31,170 nucleotides of DNA from Pyrrhoderma lamaoense (GCA_002794735.1 NBAZ01000059.1:1-31170); one strand, 5' to 3'. Counted from the first letter of the stretch, positions 9,698 to 18,580 are shown. The notes: generated by a model not told the origin, from the letters alone. A program made the numbers and translations.

Positions 9698-10993
9698 TTC
9701 CGAAAAGGGCAAGCAGGGAAACATCTGGTCATCCCAGAAAAGACACGTCGTTACAGTTTAGTGCAAGCTGCGCATGACCAATTAGGGCATCAAGGGAACT
9801 TTATCACCAAACAAAGACTTAATGAACGATTTTGGTGGCCTATTTGGATGCGAACGTCAAATGGTTTATCCAAACCTGTCACTTATGCCAAACGCGCTTG
9901 ACTAAGCAGATAGTCATTCCCCCACCAATTGTTCCTATTCCAACTCTTTTCTCGAAAGTACATGTGGATACAAAAGTCATGCTTAAAATGTCTGGTAAAC
10001 GTTATATCACTCATGCTTGCTGCACACTGTCAGGATGGCCAGAGTTTCGCATTCTTACTACCGAAACGGAAAGACGATAGGGCGGTTTATCTTTGAAGAG
10101 ATTCTATGTCGTTGGGGTGCAGTTGCGGAGATTGTAACTGACAATGGGACTCCTTACGTGGCAGCACTCAATTATCTAGCGGATAAATATGGCATTTACC
10201 ATATCCGGATATCAGCATATAACTCGCAAGCAAATGGAGTGGTGGAGCGCCGAAACTATGACTTACAAGAAGCACTTCTTAAAACGGCAGGAGGGGATGT
10301 CTCAAAATGGTATATTTTGGGCAGAGCGAATCACAATTCAAAAGGCAACTGGACGTTCACCATACTTCATGGCCCATGGCATTGAGCCCGTTCTACCATT
10401 TGACTTGGAGGAAATGACATATCTGGCAACACCCCCACTCAGTTAATTTCAACTACCGAGTTAATCGCTATTCGTTCACGTATGTTGAAAAGCGGAAGGA
10501 GGACATCGAGCAGTTCCAAAAAGAGATATCAACTGCAAGGCGGAAACGTATAGAGAGATATATCGAGGAAAACAAAGCACGAATCATCGAGTACGATTTA
10601 CAACCAGGTCAGCTAGTGATGCTACGAAACAAGCAGATCTTATCAGCTTTAGACAAGAAATTCAAACCACGGTATATGGGACCATATATGGTAGTACGCA
10701 GAACCAAGGGAGGATCTTATCTTATTGCGGAGCTAGATGGTACAATTGCTCGAACTCGTGTTGAAGCATCACGAGTAATCCTATACTACCCCTGAGTGAA
10801 ACTAAAAGTGGCCGCTATTGAGAAGTTACCGGATCTGGAAAAGATCATTCAGGCAGAAGAAGAACTACCAATGCTGGAGGACTTAGCGGAGGAGGATGTA
10901 CATTCTAACCCATCATATTTTTCCTTTTCAAGACAACCATTTAAAAACAACCCCATTTCGGACTCATTTTCATTTTCATCACTTTTTAACTAA
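9698..10993 (+). pseudogene. pol: Gypsy1 integrase, several frames, with C-terminal tail
   Basis: The integrase must be followed through about five frame changes. The HHCC zinc domain comprises HDQLGHQGNF (about 9772-9801, frame 2) and TCHLCQTR (about 9877-9900, frame 1). The catalytic core has VHVDTKVML (near 9960), the second Asp in TDNG (10140-10142) and Glu in VVERRN (10245-10247), with 34 residues between the last two. The C-terminal part includes FKPRYMGPYMVVRRTKGGSY (about 10660-10720), the fungal Gypsy integrase end that follows GPF/Y-like folds. TGA at 10793-10795 interrupts the same frame, which then runs on to 10993. There is no chromodomain. It is inactive as written. Confidence 0.85.
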
Positions 10994-11504
10994 CATTTTC
11001 GCTTTATCAAAACAAACTATACTTATTTTCTTTCTAATTCATTTCTCATTTCATTTCCCATTTTATTTTACCATTTTCATATTCTTTGTCATGAAACATC
11101 TTAATATTTTTCACTTTTACTTCAAAAAAAAAAAAAAAAAAAAAACAGTGACTGGCAACAAACACGAATAGCCAGCAGCATCCACTTTTAAATTCATTTT
11201 ATTTCTAGAATAGTTCTTATTTCAAAAGTGCCTGGGAGGACAACCCACCACTTATAATTATTCCAAACTTCAAAATTTCGCGCATTTATACTTTTATCCA
11301 GTTCATACACCAATTTCCTAATCTAGACAAACACACATTTCCATTTTCGCATTTACATTGCTTATTATAACACATACCCCATTCCGCTTTTGATTAACAT
11401 GAACATTCTTATTTTCACACATTTTTCAATATTAACTTTATGTATTACCAAATTAAGATACTAACTAATTGGGAATTAGGGAAATGTCTACATGACAAGA
11501 CTAA
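10994..11504 (+). other. Non-coding Gypsy1 3' segment with A22 run and PPT-like copy
   Basis: Pyrimidine-rich and AT-rich, with no gene. It holds an uninterrupted 22-base A run (11124-11145). It also holds AAGTGCCTGGGAGG (11226-11239), an exact copy of the 14 bases that precede the 3' LTR (13498-13511). Both marks lie between the pol end and the minus-strand gene. An AATAAG on the minus strand near 11410 could serve as the poly(A) signal of the minus-strand gene. Confidence 0.6.
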
Positions 11505-12968
11505 TCAGGACGAAGAAGAAGTAGAAGGATGGTGGGAATTCTTGAGAAGATTAACAACAAGATCAGCAGTAGCCATCTTTGACTGTGCAAGCTCACTTTG
11601 CAGCGCAGCAATAGTGGCTTGGAGCTCTGCTATTTTGGATGTAGAATCTGAAGTGGATGTGGATGTGGAAGAAGAAGAAAAAGAAAAAGCTTCAACAGCT
11701 TTTTCGCGCGCCTCGACTTTGGTTTCCTTTTCAAGAAGAGATGCTTCACACTCTGAAAGAGAAATTTCCTTTTCAAGAAGAGCTTGCCGCATATTAGCAA
11801 CTGCCAAAGATTGAGTATAAACATCTCTTTCCATTTCCAAAGCATGCTTAGTAGCAGCAGGAGTATCTTTCTGGACTTCCTTTAAACGCGTGATATACTC
11901 ATCACATTGCTTGCCCCATTCTTCGATGCGAACTTTGTTTTCCTTGTCCAAATCCGCACACCAGTTATCGAGACATGCAACCTTAGCAAGAAGAGGATCC
12001 AGAGCAAAGCGCAGGCTGTCTTCTTTATCAGCAATGACACGGCTAAGTTTCTCCATAGACGTGCATGTGTTGACAAAGGAGGAGGCCAGGACATGTACAC
12101 CAGTCAGAACAGACTTACACTCTTGCATGGCAGTTTCAAGCCGATCATGAAAAACGTCGATTTCTTGGATGAACTCGAGAACTTGCTTGGGAACCTTACG
12201 CAGATTGGGACCTTTGAGCAGCATGTAATCCTTGGTAGCAGCATAACTGACATCTGGAGAGTCTCCAGGCAACAGATGGAAGCAAGAGCTAAAAGCAGGC
12301 AGTTAGCGAAAAGAGAAAAGACAGGATAGAAAAGAAAAGGCGCACCGGAGCAGATGCTGGGATGGTACATCACCTTTCTCCAGATCTTCAGGAAGCAGGG
12401 TAGAAGGAGAGTGGTGAGAGGGATCAAGAGCGAAAGGAGCCTGGTCTAAGGCTTCAGCAAGAGTAGGAGGAGGAGAGGTTGAGATTTCGGTGACCACTTC
12501 AGTGGAGATGCCAGGAATGGAAGGGATCAAAGGGCATGTCTTCTCGAGACGCTGGCAGTAAATACAAGCACCTTCTGGTTCACCGCGACAAACCACCTTT
12601 TGTTGGATGCATTCGAAGCATTGGACAACACGTAGAGGGAGATGCTCCAAAGCTGCCAGATCAGTGACAAACTTTCCCCCTATAACAGTGACCCTACCGC
12701 GAGTAGCCCATTGGTCATCCAAAGCCGTCTGAGAATTGTGGGAGTCAGAAAGAGAAGGAAGAACAACGGAGGCAGTTGGGAGTTGAGGAGGAGGAATAGA
12801 AGGAGTGGAAGAAGAGTCTGAGGGTTTGGAGCGCTTTCGAGGACCAGAAGAAGTTCCTTTTCGGGCAGCAGAGCCTCGAGCACGTCGTTTTGGGACAGAA
12901 CCAGCCCTACTACCAGAATCAGGGTTGTAGTCTCCACTGGGATCCATGTCTTCATCAGAGGAGGCCAT
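11505..12968 (-). CDS. Antisense two-exon Zn2Cys6-like, coiled-coil protein carried by Gypsy1
   Basis: Exon 1 is the complement of 12346-12968 (ATG in a good context, ACAAGATGG) and exon 2 the complement of 11505-12288. Removing the 57-nt intron restores one frame of 468 residues with no stop. Residues 1-20 are acidic. A basic bipartite-like stretch (KRRAR...RKRSK, about 27-48) could be a nuclear localisation signal. Six cysteines at 117, 120, 127, 135, 138 and 145 have the spacing C-X2-C-X6-C-X7-C-X2-C-X6-C, within the fungal Zn(II)2Cys6 range. The C-terminal half is charged and heptad-like (about 356-410 and 425-456), split by a Ser/Thr linker, and suggests dimerisation. A nuclear DNA-binding or structural role is inference. 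It lies inside Gypsy1 between pol and the 3' LTR, facing gag-pol. Unlike gag-pol it has no stop or frameshift. I know of no named gene of this kind in a retrotransposon. Confidence 0.75.
12289..12345 (-). other. 57-nt spliceosomal intron of the antisense gene
   Basis: On the minus strand the donor is CCG|GTGCGC, the acceptor TTTTAG|CTC, and a CTAAC branch site lies about 17 bases before the acceptor, after a pyrimidine-rich body. The length is typical of basidiomycete introns. Splicing is in phase (exon 1 ends two bases into an Arg codon) and removes an in-frame TAA. The length is a multiple of three, but retention would still stop translation. Confidence 0.75.
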
Positions 12969-13497
12969 CTTGTAGCAGCTTATGAACCAGAACAGCTAGC
13001 AAGCAAGAAGAGGCTCTTCGATGTCTGGGTAGTTGTATACAACCCAAAAAGGAAGGAGACCCCTATGTCCAGTCCAAGGAGACCACTGAACGAAATAAAG
13101 CAAATCTGGAACCAAGAAAGTCAGTGGGAATGATGATGAGGACCAGGAAAGGATGGCTGGGATATGAAGGTGGAATTATCGGGAGGAAATAGCAGGAAAA
13201 TGGAGGAAAAGGGGGTAGGGAAAGAAAAGAAAATCAAAAACTGAGCACTCACCGAAAAAGAAGAAATTCACCAGCTCCTTATTTGGGTATTCCACCAGAT
13301 TCAGAGGGCCCCGGGTCCTTAGATTTGCTCTTGCTAGCCAAAAGGAGGGTGAAGAAAGAAAGAAAGAAAGAAAGAAGCAGCCAGAGAGGGAGAGGAGTCT
13401 TCGATGAGGAGGAATGAGTTTGGTTGCCAGCGGACGCCTAGCGCTCTTGCTGTGACGTGACGTGATGTGATGTGTGACGAGTGAGGACACTCTAGGC
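12969..13497 (-). promoter_or_regulatory. Upstream region of the antisense gene (candidate promoter/leader)
   Basis: No gene is evident. Read on the minus strand it lies between the inner edge of the 3' LTR and the ATG at 12968. It holds a GAAA-type microsatellite (about 13350-13376) and a cluster of TGACGTGA/TGATGTGA-like steps (13451-13485) that resembles ATF/CREB half-sites. A splice-donor-like CGGTGAGTGC sits on the minus strand near 13253-13244 and could mark a leader intron. No clear TATA box was found. The promoter role is inferred from position only. Confidence 0.35.
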
Positions 13498-13511
13498 AAG
13501 TGCCTGGGAGG
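13498..13511 (+). other. Gypsy1 polypurine tract region
   Basis: GGGAGG sits directly before the TG of the 3' LTR, where plus-strand priming occurs. The tract is short. The surrounding 14-mer, AAGTGCCTGGGAGG, is duplicated at 11226-11239. Confidence 0.65.
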
Positions 13512-13823
13512 TGTGCCATATAAGGAAGGCTAGCGATCGCCGTTGGCCTCATATTTTCGTTTTTTATGGTAATAATGCACTTAGATACTAATTAGGAACA
13601 CACCAATTAGGAAATAGGTTACTTAGATATATTAGGAAGCGCCAATCCCTACTAGATTGGGCGCGTTTTTCCTTGTATTAGACAGACATCTACTACGACT
13701 ACAACGACACCGTGCTACTGAGTGTAGCTTTTCTTTTCTTATATCGTGCTTGCTTCCCTGTACCTGCCTTCCTTATTATCTACCCTACCAACGCGACCGT
13801 GTCCCTGTTGGGTCGAACTTACA
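13512..13823 (+). repeat. Gypsy1 3' LTR
   Basis: Same length as the 5' LTR (312 bp), with seven transition differences by eye and no indels. It ends CGAACTTACA and is followed by the ACTAT duplication. The divergence indicates an insertion old enough to have gathered point changes. Confidence 0.93.
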
Positions 13824-13828
13824 ACTAT
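13824..13828. repeat. Right target-site duplication ACTAT (Gypsy1)
   Basis: Exact match to 4570-4574. Confidence 0.92.
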
Positions 13829-15396
13829 GATTTTCTCTTTATAAATGCAGCAATTCACATACTCTTTAGGCAAGTCAAAATGAAGCTCATGGTACAAGGA
13901 ATATAGATTTGTCTACACTATGAAGAGAGGGGCTAAACAATGAAATGGTGGAAGCATTGTTTTGTCCATATTTACATGGTACATACTAGCATGAAACAAG
14001 AGCCCATGTACATGTTCAATTGCACAGATATAGATCAATAAACCATAATAATAATAGTGCACTCTTTGAATTTCATAGAATCAGCATCTTATCTTGTGTG
14101 AATATATATACTTTTGTATATGTAAAGTTGTGAGTCTGGTCTGCACTGTTATCACAGGACTATAGTTTGTCTAGTCAGTCAATAATTCTATGAAGCTTGT
14201 AATATAAAGCTCTTATCTAATGCTTTCCAAGTGGCTGATTTCTATATCTCAGTATAGTATTAACAATAATATTATGACTTAAAATCAAAATAATCATGCA
14301 CCATTTGGCAACTGAGAACCTCCTCAATAGTGTCTATACTAATGCTAGATGCAGACTGTAAAGTAATTCTCTATTACAAACTATGGTAAGTAACTATGTA
14401 TCTATATTAGAAGCAAAATTTGATCATACACTAAAACACCTACATGTTAGTTGATACTAGGAGATACTAGTTGCTTGATAGTATGTTCAGTATCTTCTTT
14501 GTCTTCTTGATTTGTTTTTTGATGAAAATATTACAATAACACATAGCTGCATAGCAAATTTTGTGTGCTTTGCAACTTGGCTGTGTTCATCATGATTATA
14601 GGTTTTGTGGGAGCATCATAGCTTCTTTGTGATTATTGAGTCATAAATGTGACCTGTGCTCATAGGTCTATTTATGCCCCACTCTCTCTCTCTACTTTTA
14701 CTTTTACTTTTATTTCTTTTATTTTCTTTCTTCTCTCTTCTAAAGTTTTACAAAATGCCCTACTTTATATCTGGTAAGTTTAATTAGCTTTCTTTACCTT
14801 TTTAAACTACCAAACTAATCTTCTTGATCCAACAGACTTCTGATTCTGCTAGATCTAGAGGCTGGCCATGCAACTAGACTCCAGGATTGTAGATCCAACC
14901 ACAGTGACCTGCATAGTTTGCAACAAAGATATCAAGCTTCCTTGTTCATATGACCTTGAGTCTTTTGCTTAACACATCATTATAGATGCTCACTAGCATA
15001 ATAGGAGGGCTTTACTCATCTGCCCCATTTTAATTCTTTGTATATTCTCTAGACAAATTGTACAGTTCTTATGCTTGTATAAAGCAGCTTGTAAGTATCT
15101 GCTTCTATATACACACACACACATATACATACATATATATATATATACATACTGGTGCAGTTGAGCTGTTTACACCTAATTTTACTACACTTCATACTAT
15201 CTCACTACTTATACAATCTAAAAAAAAGAAGAGTACACTTGTTTTATAGCTATAACTGATCACTTATAATGCTTATAAAGAAAAAGAAAAATACTACTAG
15301 CACCATACCTTGGAATTTGTGTGTGTATACATACATGCATGCATGTATGTGCACATGTGGTATAACATGCATAAAAGTAGAAACTTACAAGCAGCC
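13829..15396. other. AT-rich intergenic stretch with a possible decayed gene start
   Basis: No intact gene is present. At 14690-14754 a CT-rich tract precedes an ATG (14755). A 19-base exon follows, then a consensus donor GTAAGT (14774), a CTAAT branch-like site and a CAG acceptor ending at 14835, a 62-nt intron. Downstream, a frame at about 14880-14970 reads RIVDPTTVTCIVCNKDIKL, with a C-X2-C pair that recalls the start of a zinc finger. It is closed by stops on both sides. This could be the 5' end of a dead gene. The rest shows nothing I recognise. Confidence 0.35.
15110..15152. repeat. AC/AT dinucleotide microsatellite
   Basis: Runs of CA, then CATA, then TA units form a compound simple repeat. 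A related TG/CATG alternating tract lies at 15319-15360. Both produce spurious short open frames. Confidence 0.85.
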
Positions 15397-15714
15397 TGTC
15401 AGCGACCAGCAGAGCTTCTACTTGATAAGTACTAAGTGTGAGCAACACAAAGTGGGGGACAAGTATATTGAGGTACCGGGATAAGACAAGAACAAAGCTA
15501 AGTTGTATATGAGCTACTAAGCGATCTTATATATCTAATAATCCTGAGAAAAGTATGAGGTAATAACTACATAGCACCCAATCACCTGACTCCCAATGAC
15601 TAAGCCAATCACATGACAACCGGTAACCCTTTTAGTAACCATTTACGTAATAGAAGAGGAATAATAAGAAAAATGAAAGAAATAATTACAAGTTCGTTTC
15701 CGTTCATAACATCA
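15397..15714 (-). repeat. Gypsy2 3' LTR (outer end approximate)
   Basis: On the minus strand, GGAGGGGG (complement of 15715-15722) directly precedes TGATGTTATGAAC, which starts at 15714. This is the polypurine tract/LTR boundary. A TATA-like ATATATAAGA lies near 15535-15526. The outer end is placed at 15397 because minus-strand GGTCGCTGACA ends there in CA, but no partner LTR is in the window to confirm it. The start is firm and the end is a guess. Confidence 0.6.
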
Positions 15715-15725
15715 CCCCCTCCTTA
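15715..15725 (-). other. Gypsy2 polypurine tract
   Basis: Reads AAGGAGGGGG on the minus strand, immediately upstream of the TG start of the LTR and about 20 bases past the pol stop codon. Confidence 0.75.
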
Positions 15726-15744
15726 TGCAAAACATCCTCGTTTT

Positions 15745-18098
15745 CTATTCCGCCAGTGGGTCAGTGAACCGATAGACAGGTTGGAATGGTAGTTGCTGGA
15801 AGTCCACGCTATGTAGCTTGCGAGGAGCTAATGGGTTTTGCCAGTAGAACTCAGCCACGACCTTGGGTGCATTCTTCAAATAGCTTGCTGGTAGCCATTG
15901 ATCGTGCTCGTGCGAATACCCTTTCCATTTCACCTTAAACTGCAATGCTCCACGTCCCACTAACCTAGCTCCTAACACTTCCTCCACTTCCCATTCTTCA
16001 TTCCCATCTACAATCTCTGGCGGTGGTGGTGGTGGTCGCTGCTGTGACTTGAACTGAGAAGAATGATACGGAGATAACAGAACTTCGTTAAACACGGGGT
16101 GGATCCTCCAAGAGTCTGGTAGCTTCAACTTGTATGCAGCTTTGCCAACCTTATCTACAATCGTGAACGGGCCCAGTCTTTTGTCATCCAACTTTTTCAT
16201 GGGTCGTTTAGTAGTTATGTTGGTAGCTTCTAGCCAGACCTTGTCACCTTTCTTGTATGCAATAGATTCCCCTTTAGTTCTGTCGTAGAACCGCTTCATA
16301 GTCTCTGCTGCCATCTTAAGACTGGCCCCTACTTCTTCTTGAACTTTGCCCATGTGTTCCTTGAACTGCTGAGCAGATTCATTACGAGCTATTACGCGAG
16401 GATTGGAGTCTTTGTAGGGGTGGCGACTGTGGTTGACAAAGAATGGTGAGTGGCCCGTGGACGCTTGCACCTTGTCATTGTAAGCAAACTCTGCAATAGC
16501 TAGCCAGTCTGCCCAGTCATTCTGTCTGAAGTTGACATAGATCCGAAGGTACTGCTCAATCTCTTGGTTGATCCGCTCGGTCTGGCCATCAGTTTGGGGG
16601 TGATATGCAGTGGACGGATTCGCTTCTATCCCCAATAGTCGATATAGGTCTTTCATAAAACTAGACTCAAACTGTGTTTCCCGATCGCTGATGACCTTTC
16701 GAGGGATGCCATGTAGCCTGAATACCTGGTCGCGATAGATCTTTGCCATGCCTTCTGAAGTCAGCTCTGTGTTGGTGGGGATTGCATGTATCTGCTTGCT
16801 AAAGCGATCCACAATTACACATATGGCATTGAACCCTCGTGATTCTGGTAGTTCACCAATTAGATCTACAGAGATGACCTCCCATGGTTCCGATGGTATT
16901 TCATTGGGGTTTAGTGGAGCATGTTTTCTTTCACGGTGAGCCTTGGTTCTTTGGCAAGCTTCACAGCCTGAGACATACGTACGTACTTGAGCAGAGATTC
17001 CAGGCCACCAGTAACTCCGTGTGATCAGTTCATGAGTTTTATGTCGCCCTGGGTGGCCTGCAAGAGGGTCATCATGGTGTACTCTGATGATGTCTTCTCG
17101 TAACTTTGCATCTCGTGGTACATAAAGCCTGTGCTCCCAGAACACCAAGCCCTCATCCTCGCGTCTCCATTCCTTGTTTTCCATGTCTAGTGCTTTTTTA
17201 ACTGACTTGTCCATTGGCTTACGACTGTCTTTGATTCTTTGGACCAGATTCGTATCAAGAGATTCGATGGTTACATCATGAATAAACCACTCAGGCTTCA
17301 ACAAAGTGACGTTTTTGTTGTCATTCTCCCCCCTCTCATGATCCGCTTGTCTCGAGAGGAGGTCAGCCTTTTTCATCTCTTTTCCAGCCTTTGGTACAAT
17401 TCGTAAGTCATAATCAGCCAGTTCAGTGACCCATTGTGCTTGTCTGCGGTTCAGATCTTGCGGAGCTTTGAAGTAGGATAAGTTTTTGTGGTCTGTCCAT
17501 ACTTCAACAGGGTGCTTGGCTCCTAAAAGGTACTGCCTCCATTCACGCAAGGCAAGCATGATTGCTAGCATCTCCTTGTCATAGATTGCGTAGTTGCGTT
17601 CTGCTTGTGACATGGACTGGGAGAAATACGCAATAGGGTGCCATTTGCCTTCCTGTTTTTGAGACAAGATCGCTCCAACTGCGAAATCTGATGCATCGCT
17701 CTCAACTCTGAATGGGTCTTCATCTGTGGGCACTGCCAACACTGGGAAACTCTTCACTGCCTCCTTCAAACCCTCAAAAGCCTTCCGCTCCTCCTCTCCC
17801 ACTGCCACTCCACATTTCCAGTTAACCGGTTAAGAGGTCTCGCTATTTTGCTAAAGTCTTTTATGAACCGACGATAGAAGTTGCAGAAACCCAGGAATGA
17901 TTGGACATTTGTGAGGTTCTTGGGTTCTGGCCAGGTTTGGATAGCTTCAACTTTCTTTGCGTCCATGCGGATCTCTCCATTGCCTATAATAAAGCCTAAG
18001 TATTCGATAGTGCTTTGAGCAAAAGTGCACTTCTTGAATCGTAGGTACAGTCGATTCCGCTTTAGGATTTCTAGCACCCGTCGCACAATACGGTCATG
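15745..18098 (-). pseudogene. pol: Gypsy2 chromovirus pol: RT end, RNase H, integrase, chromodomain
   Basis: The 5' part (18098 to about 17790) encodes the RT end (RLYLRFKKCTFAQSTIEYLGF, NLTNVQSFLGFCNFYRRFIK). A one-base loss near 17800 (in a G run) shifts into the main 687-residue frame, 17808-15745. Domains of that frame, with rough residues: RNase H (30-150, starting FRVESDASDFAVG); integrase zinc domain (HHDDPLAGHPGRHK, then CEACQRTK); core with VISVDLIGELP, ISDRETQF and DGQTERINQ, giving D...D-35-E. The usual Gly after the second Asp-Arg is Glu. A C-terminal chromodomain (about 602-655, EWEVEEVL...KVKWKGY...WLPASYL) targets insertion to marked chromatin in this family. RT palm, protease and gag are missing because Copia A begins at 18099. 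Non-autonomous remnant. Confidence 0.9.
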
Positions 18099-18195
18099 TG
18101 TTGAAATAAGTGCTCCAGCACTCATGCACAATACCGGTTTTCATGACTTGTCATGTTTCATTTTTCATTTCTTATCTTATCTTATCCATCTTCTC

Positions 18196-18243
18196 TCACA
18201 TGATCTCACATGATAACATGTGACCTCATGTGACTTCACATGA
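18196..18243 (+). promoter_or_regulatory. Five TCACATGA-like sites at exact 10-bp spacing in U3
   Basis: 8-mers start at 18196, 18206, 18216, 18226 and 18236: TCACATGA, TCACATGA, ACATGTGA, TCATGTGA and TCACATGA. Each is an E-box-type CANNTG core (CACATG or CATGTG). A sixth, off-phase site lies at 18260-18267. The same array is present in all other LTRs (23939-23986, 25857-25904, 29649-29696). Spacing of one helical turn puts every site on one DNA face. Binding by a bHLH or SREBP-like factor is inferred from the motif class. Confidence 0.7.
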
Positions 18244-18269
18244 CCACCTTAGTAATGGCTCATGTGATA

Positions 18270-18367
18270 TTACTCAGCTGAGGTCTTTTAGCTATCACTT
18301 ACTCAGCGAGTACTTTTAGCTGTAGCTTACTCATGTACTTGAGCACATTTAGCTAGTTGTATATATA
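18270..18367 (+). promoter_or_regulatory. Three ~28-bp imperfect repeats followed by TATA box
   Basis: Units start TTACTCAG at 18270, TTACTCAG at 18299 and TTACTCAT at 18327. Each continues to a TTTAGCT(A/G) end, so the periods are 29 and 28 bp. TATATATAG at 18359-18367 is the likely TATA box. This layout is a promoter-proximal enhancer next to a core promoter. The same arrangement appears in every LTR of this family in the window. Confidence 0.65.
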
Positions 18368-18376
18368 GAGCATGTA

Positions 18377-18420
18377 GTCAGTGGTGAGAGGTCAACTGTC
18401 TTGCCCTCATCACCACTGAC
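18377..18420 (+). other. 11-bp perfect hairpin just downstream of the TATA box
   Basis: GTCAGTGGTGA (18377-18387) and its exact reverse complement TCACCACTGAC (18410-18420) enclose a 22-nt loop. The position after the TATA box suggests it lies at or near the 5' end of the transcript (R region). It is kept in all four LTRs. The 59-bp duplication in this LTR adds a second, imperfect 3' arm near 18469-18479. Confidence 0.6.
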
Positions 18421-18580
18421 CCAGTACTTTGTACTTAGGTATTTACAATAAAAACTGTCTTGCCCTCATCACCACTGACTCAGTACTTTGTACTTAGTGC
18501 CAGGCTGACTGTTGCAAGTTGTGCACTGTGTCTCAACAAGTGTGATACACAGTTTCCTCTCGTTCTCTGCGCTTCACAGG

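Larger units (their letters stand above)
4575..13823 (+). mobile_element. Gypsy1: full-length Ty3/Gypsy LTR retrotransposon (9249 bp)
   Basis: Two 312-bp LTRs starting TG and ending CA flank a gag-protease-RT-RNase H-integrase order on the plus strand, with perfect ACTAT target duplications outside. By my hand comparison the LTRs differ at seven positions, all transitions, with no indels. The coding part is broken by stops (TGA at 5810 and 10793) and at least six frame changes, so it cannot make its polyprotein as written. The integrase has no chromodomain, unlike Gypsy2. The 2.7 kb between pol and the 3' LTR is long for a Gypsy element and carries a minus-strand spliced gene (11505-12968). 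Confidence 0.93.
18099..18578 (+). repeat. Copia A 5' LTR (480 bp, with 59-bp internal duplication)
   Basis: It is 59 bp longer than the other three LTRs of the family (421 bp). The extra length is a repeat of ACTGTCTTGCCCTCATCACC...GTACTTAG: unit 1 about 18394-18438, unit 2 about 18453-18497, with 14 bases between that include AATAAA. The decamer array, 28-bp repeats, TATA box and hairpin are described separately. Confidence 0.9.

Noticed and set aside
7560..10450. Serial -1 frameshifts in Gypsy1 pol as a programmed multi-step recoding scheme
   Set aside because: The changes go in more than one direction, fall at unrelated sequences and accompany stops. Decay or sequence error explains them better.
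11440..12329. Plus-strand open frames opposite the antisense gene
   Set aside because: They mirror the coding strand of the two-exon gene and show no domain of their own.
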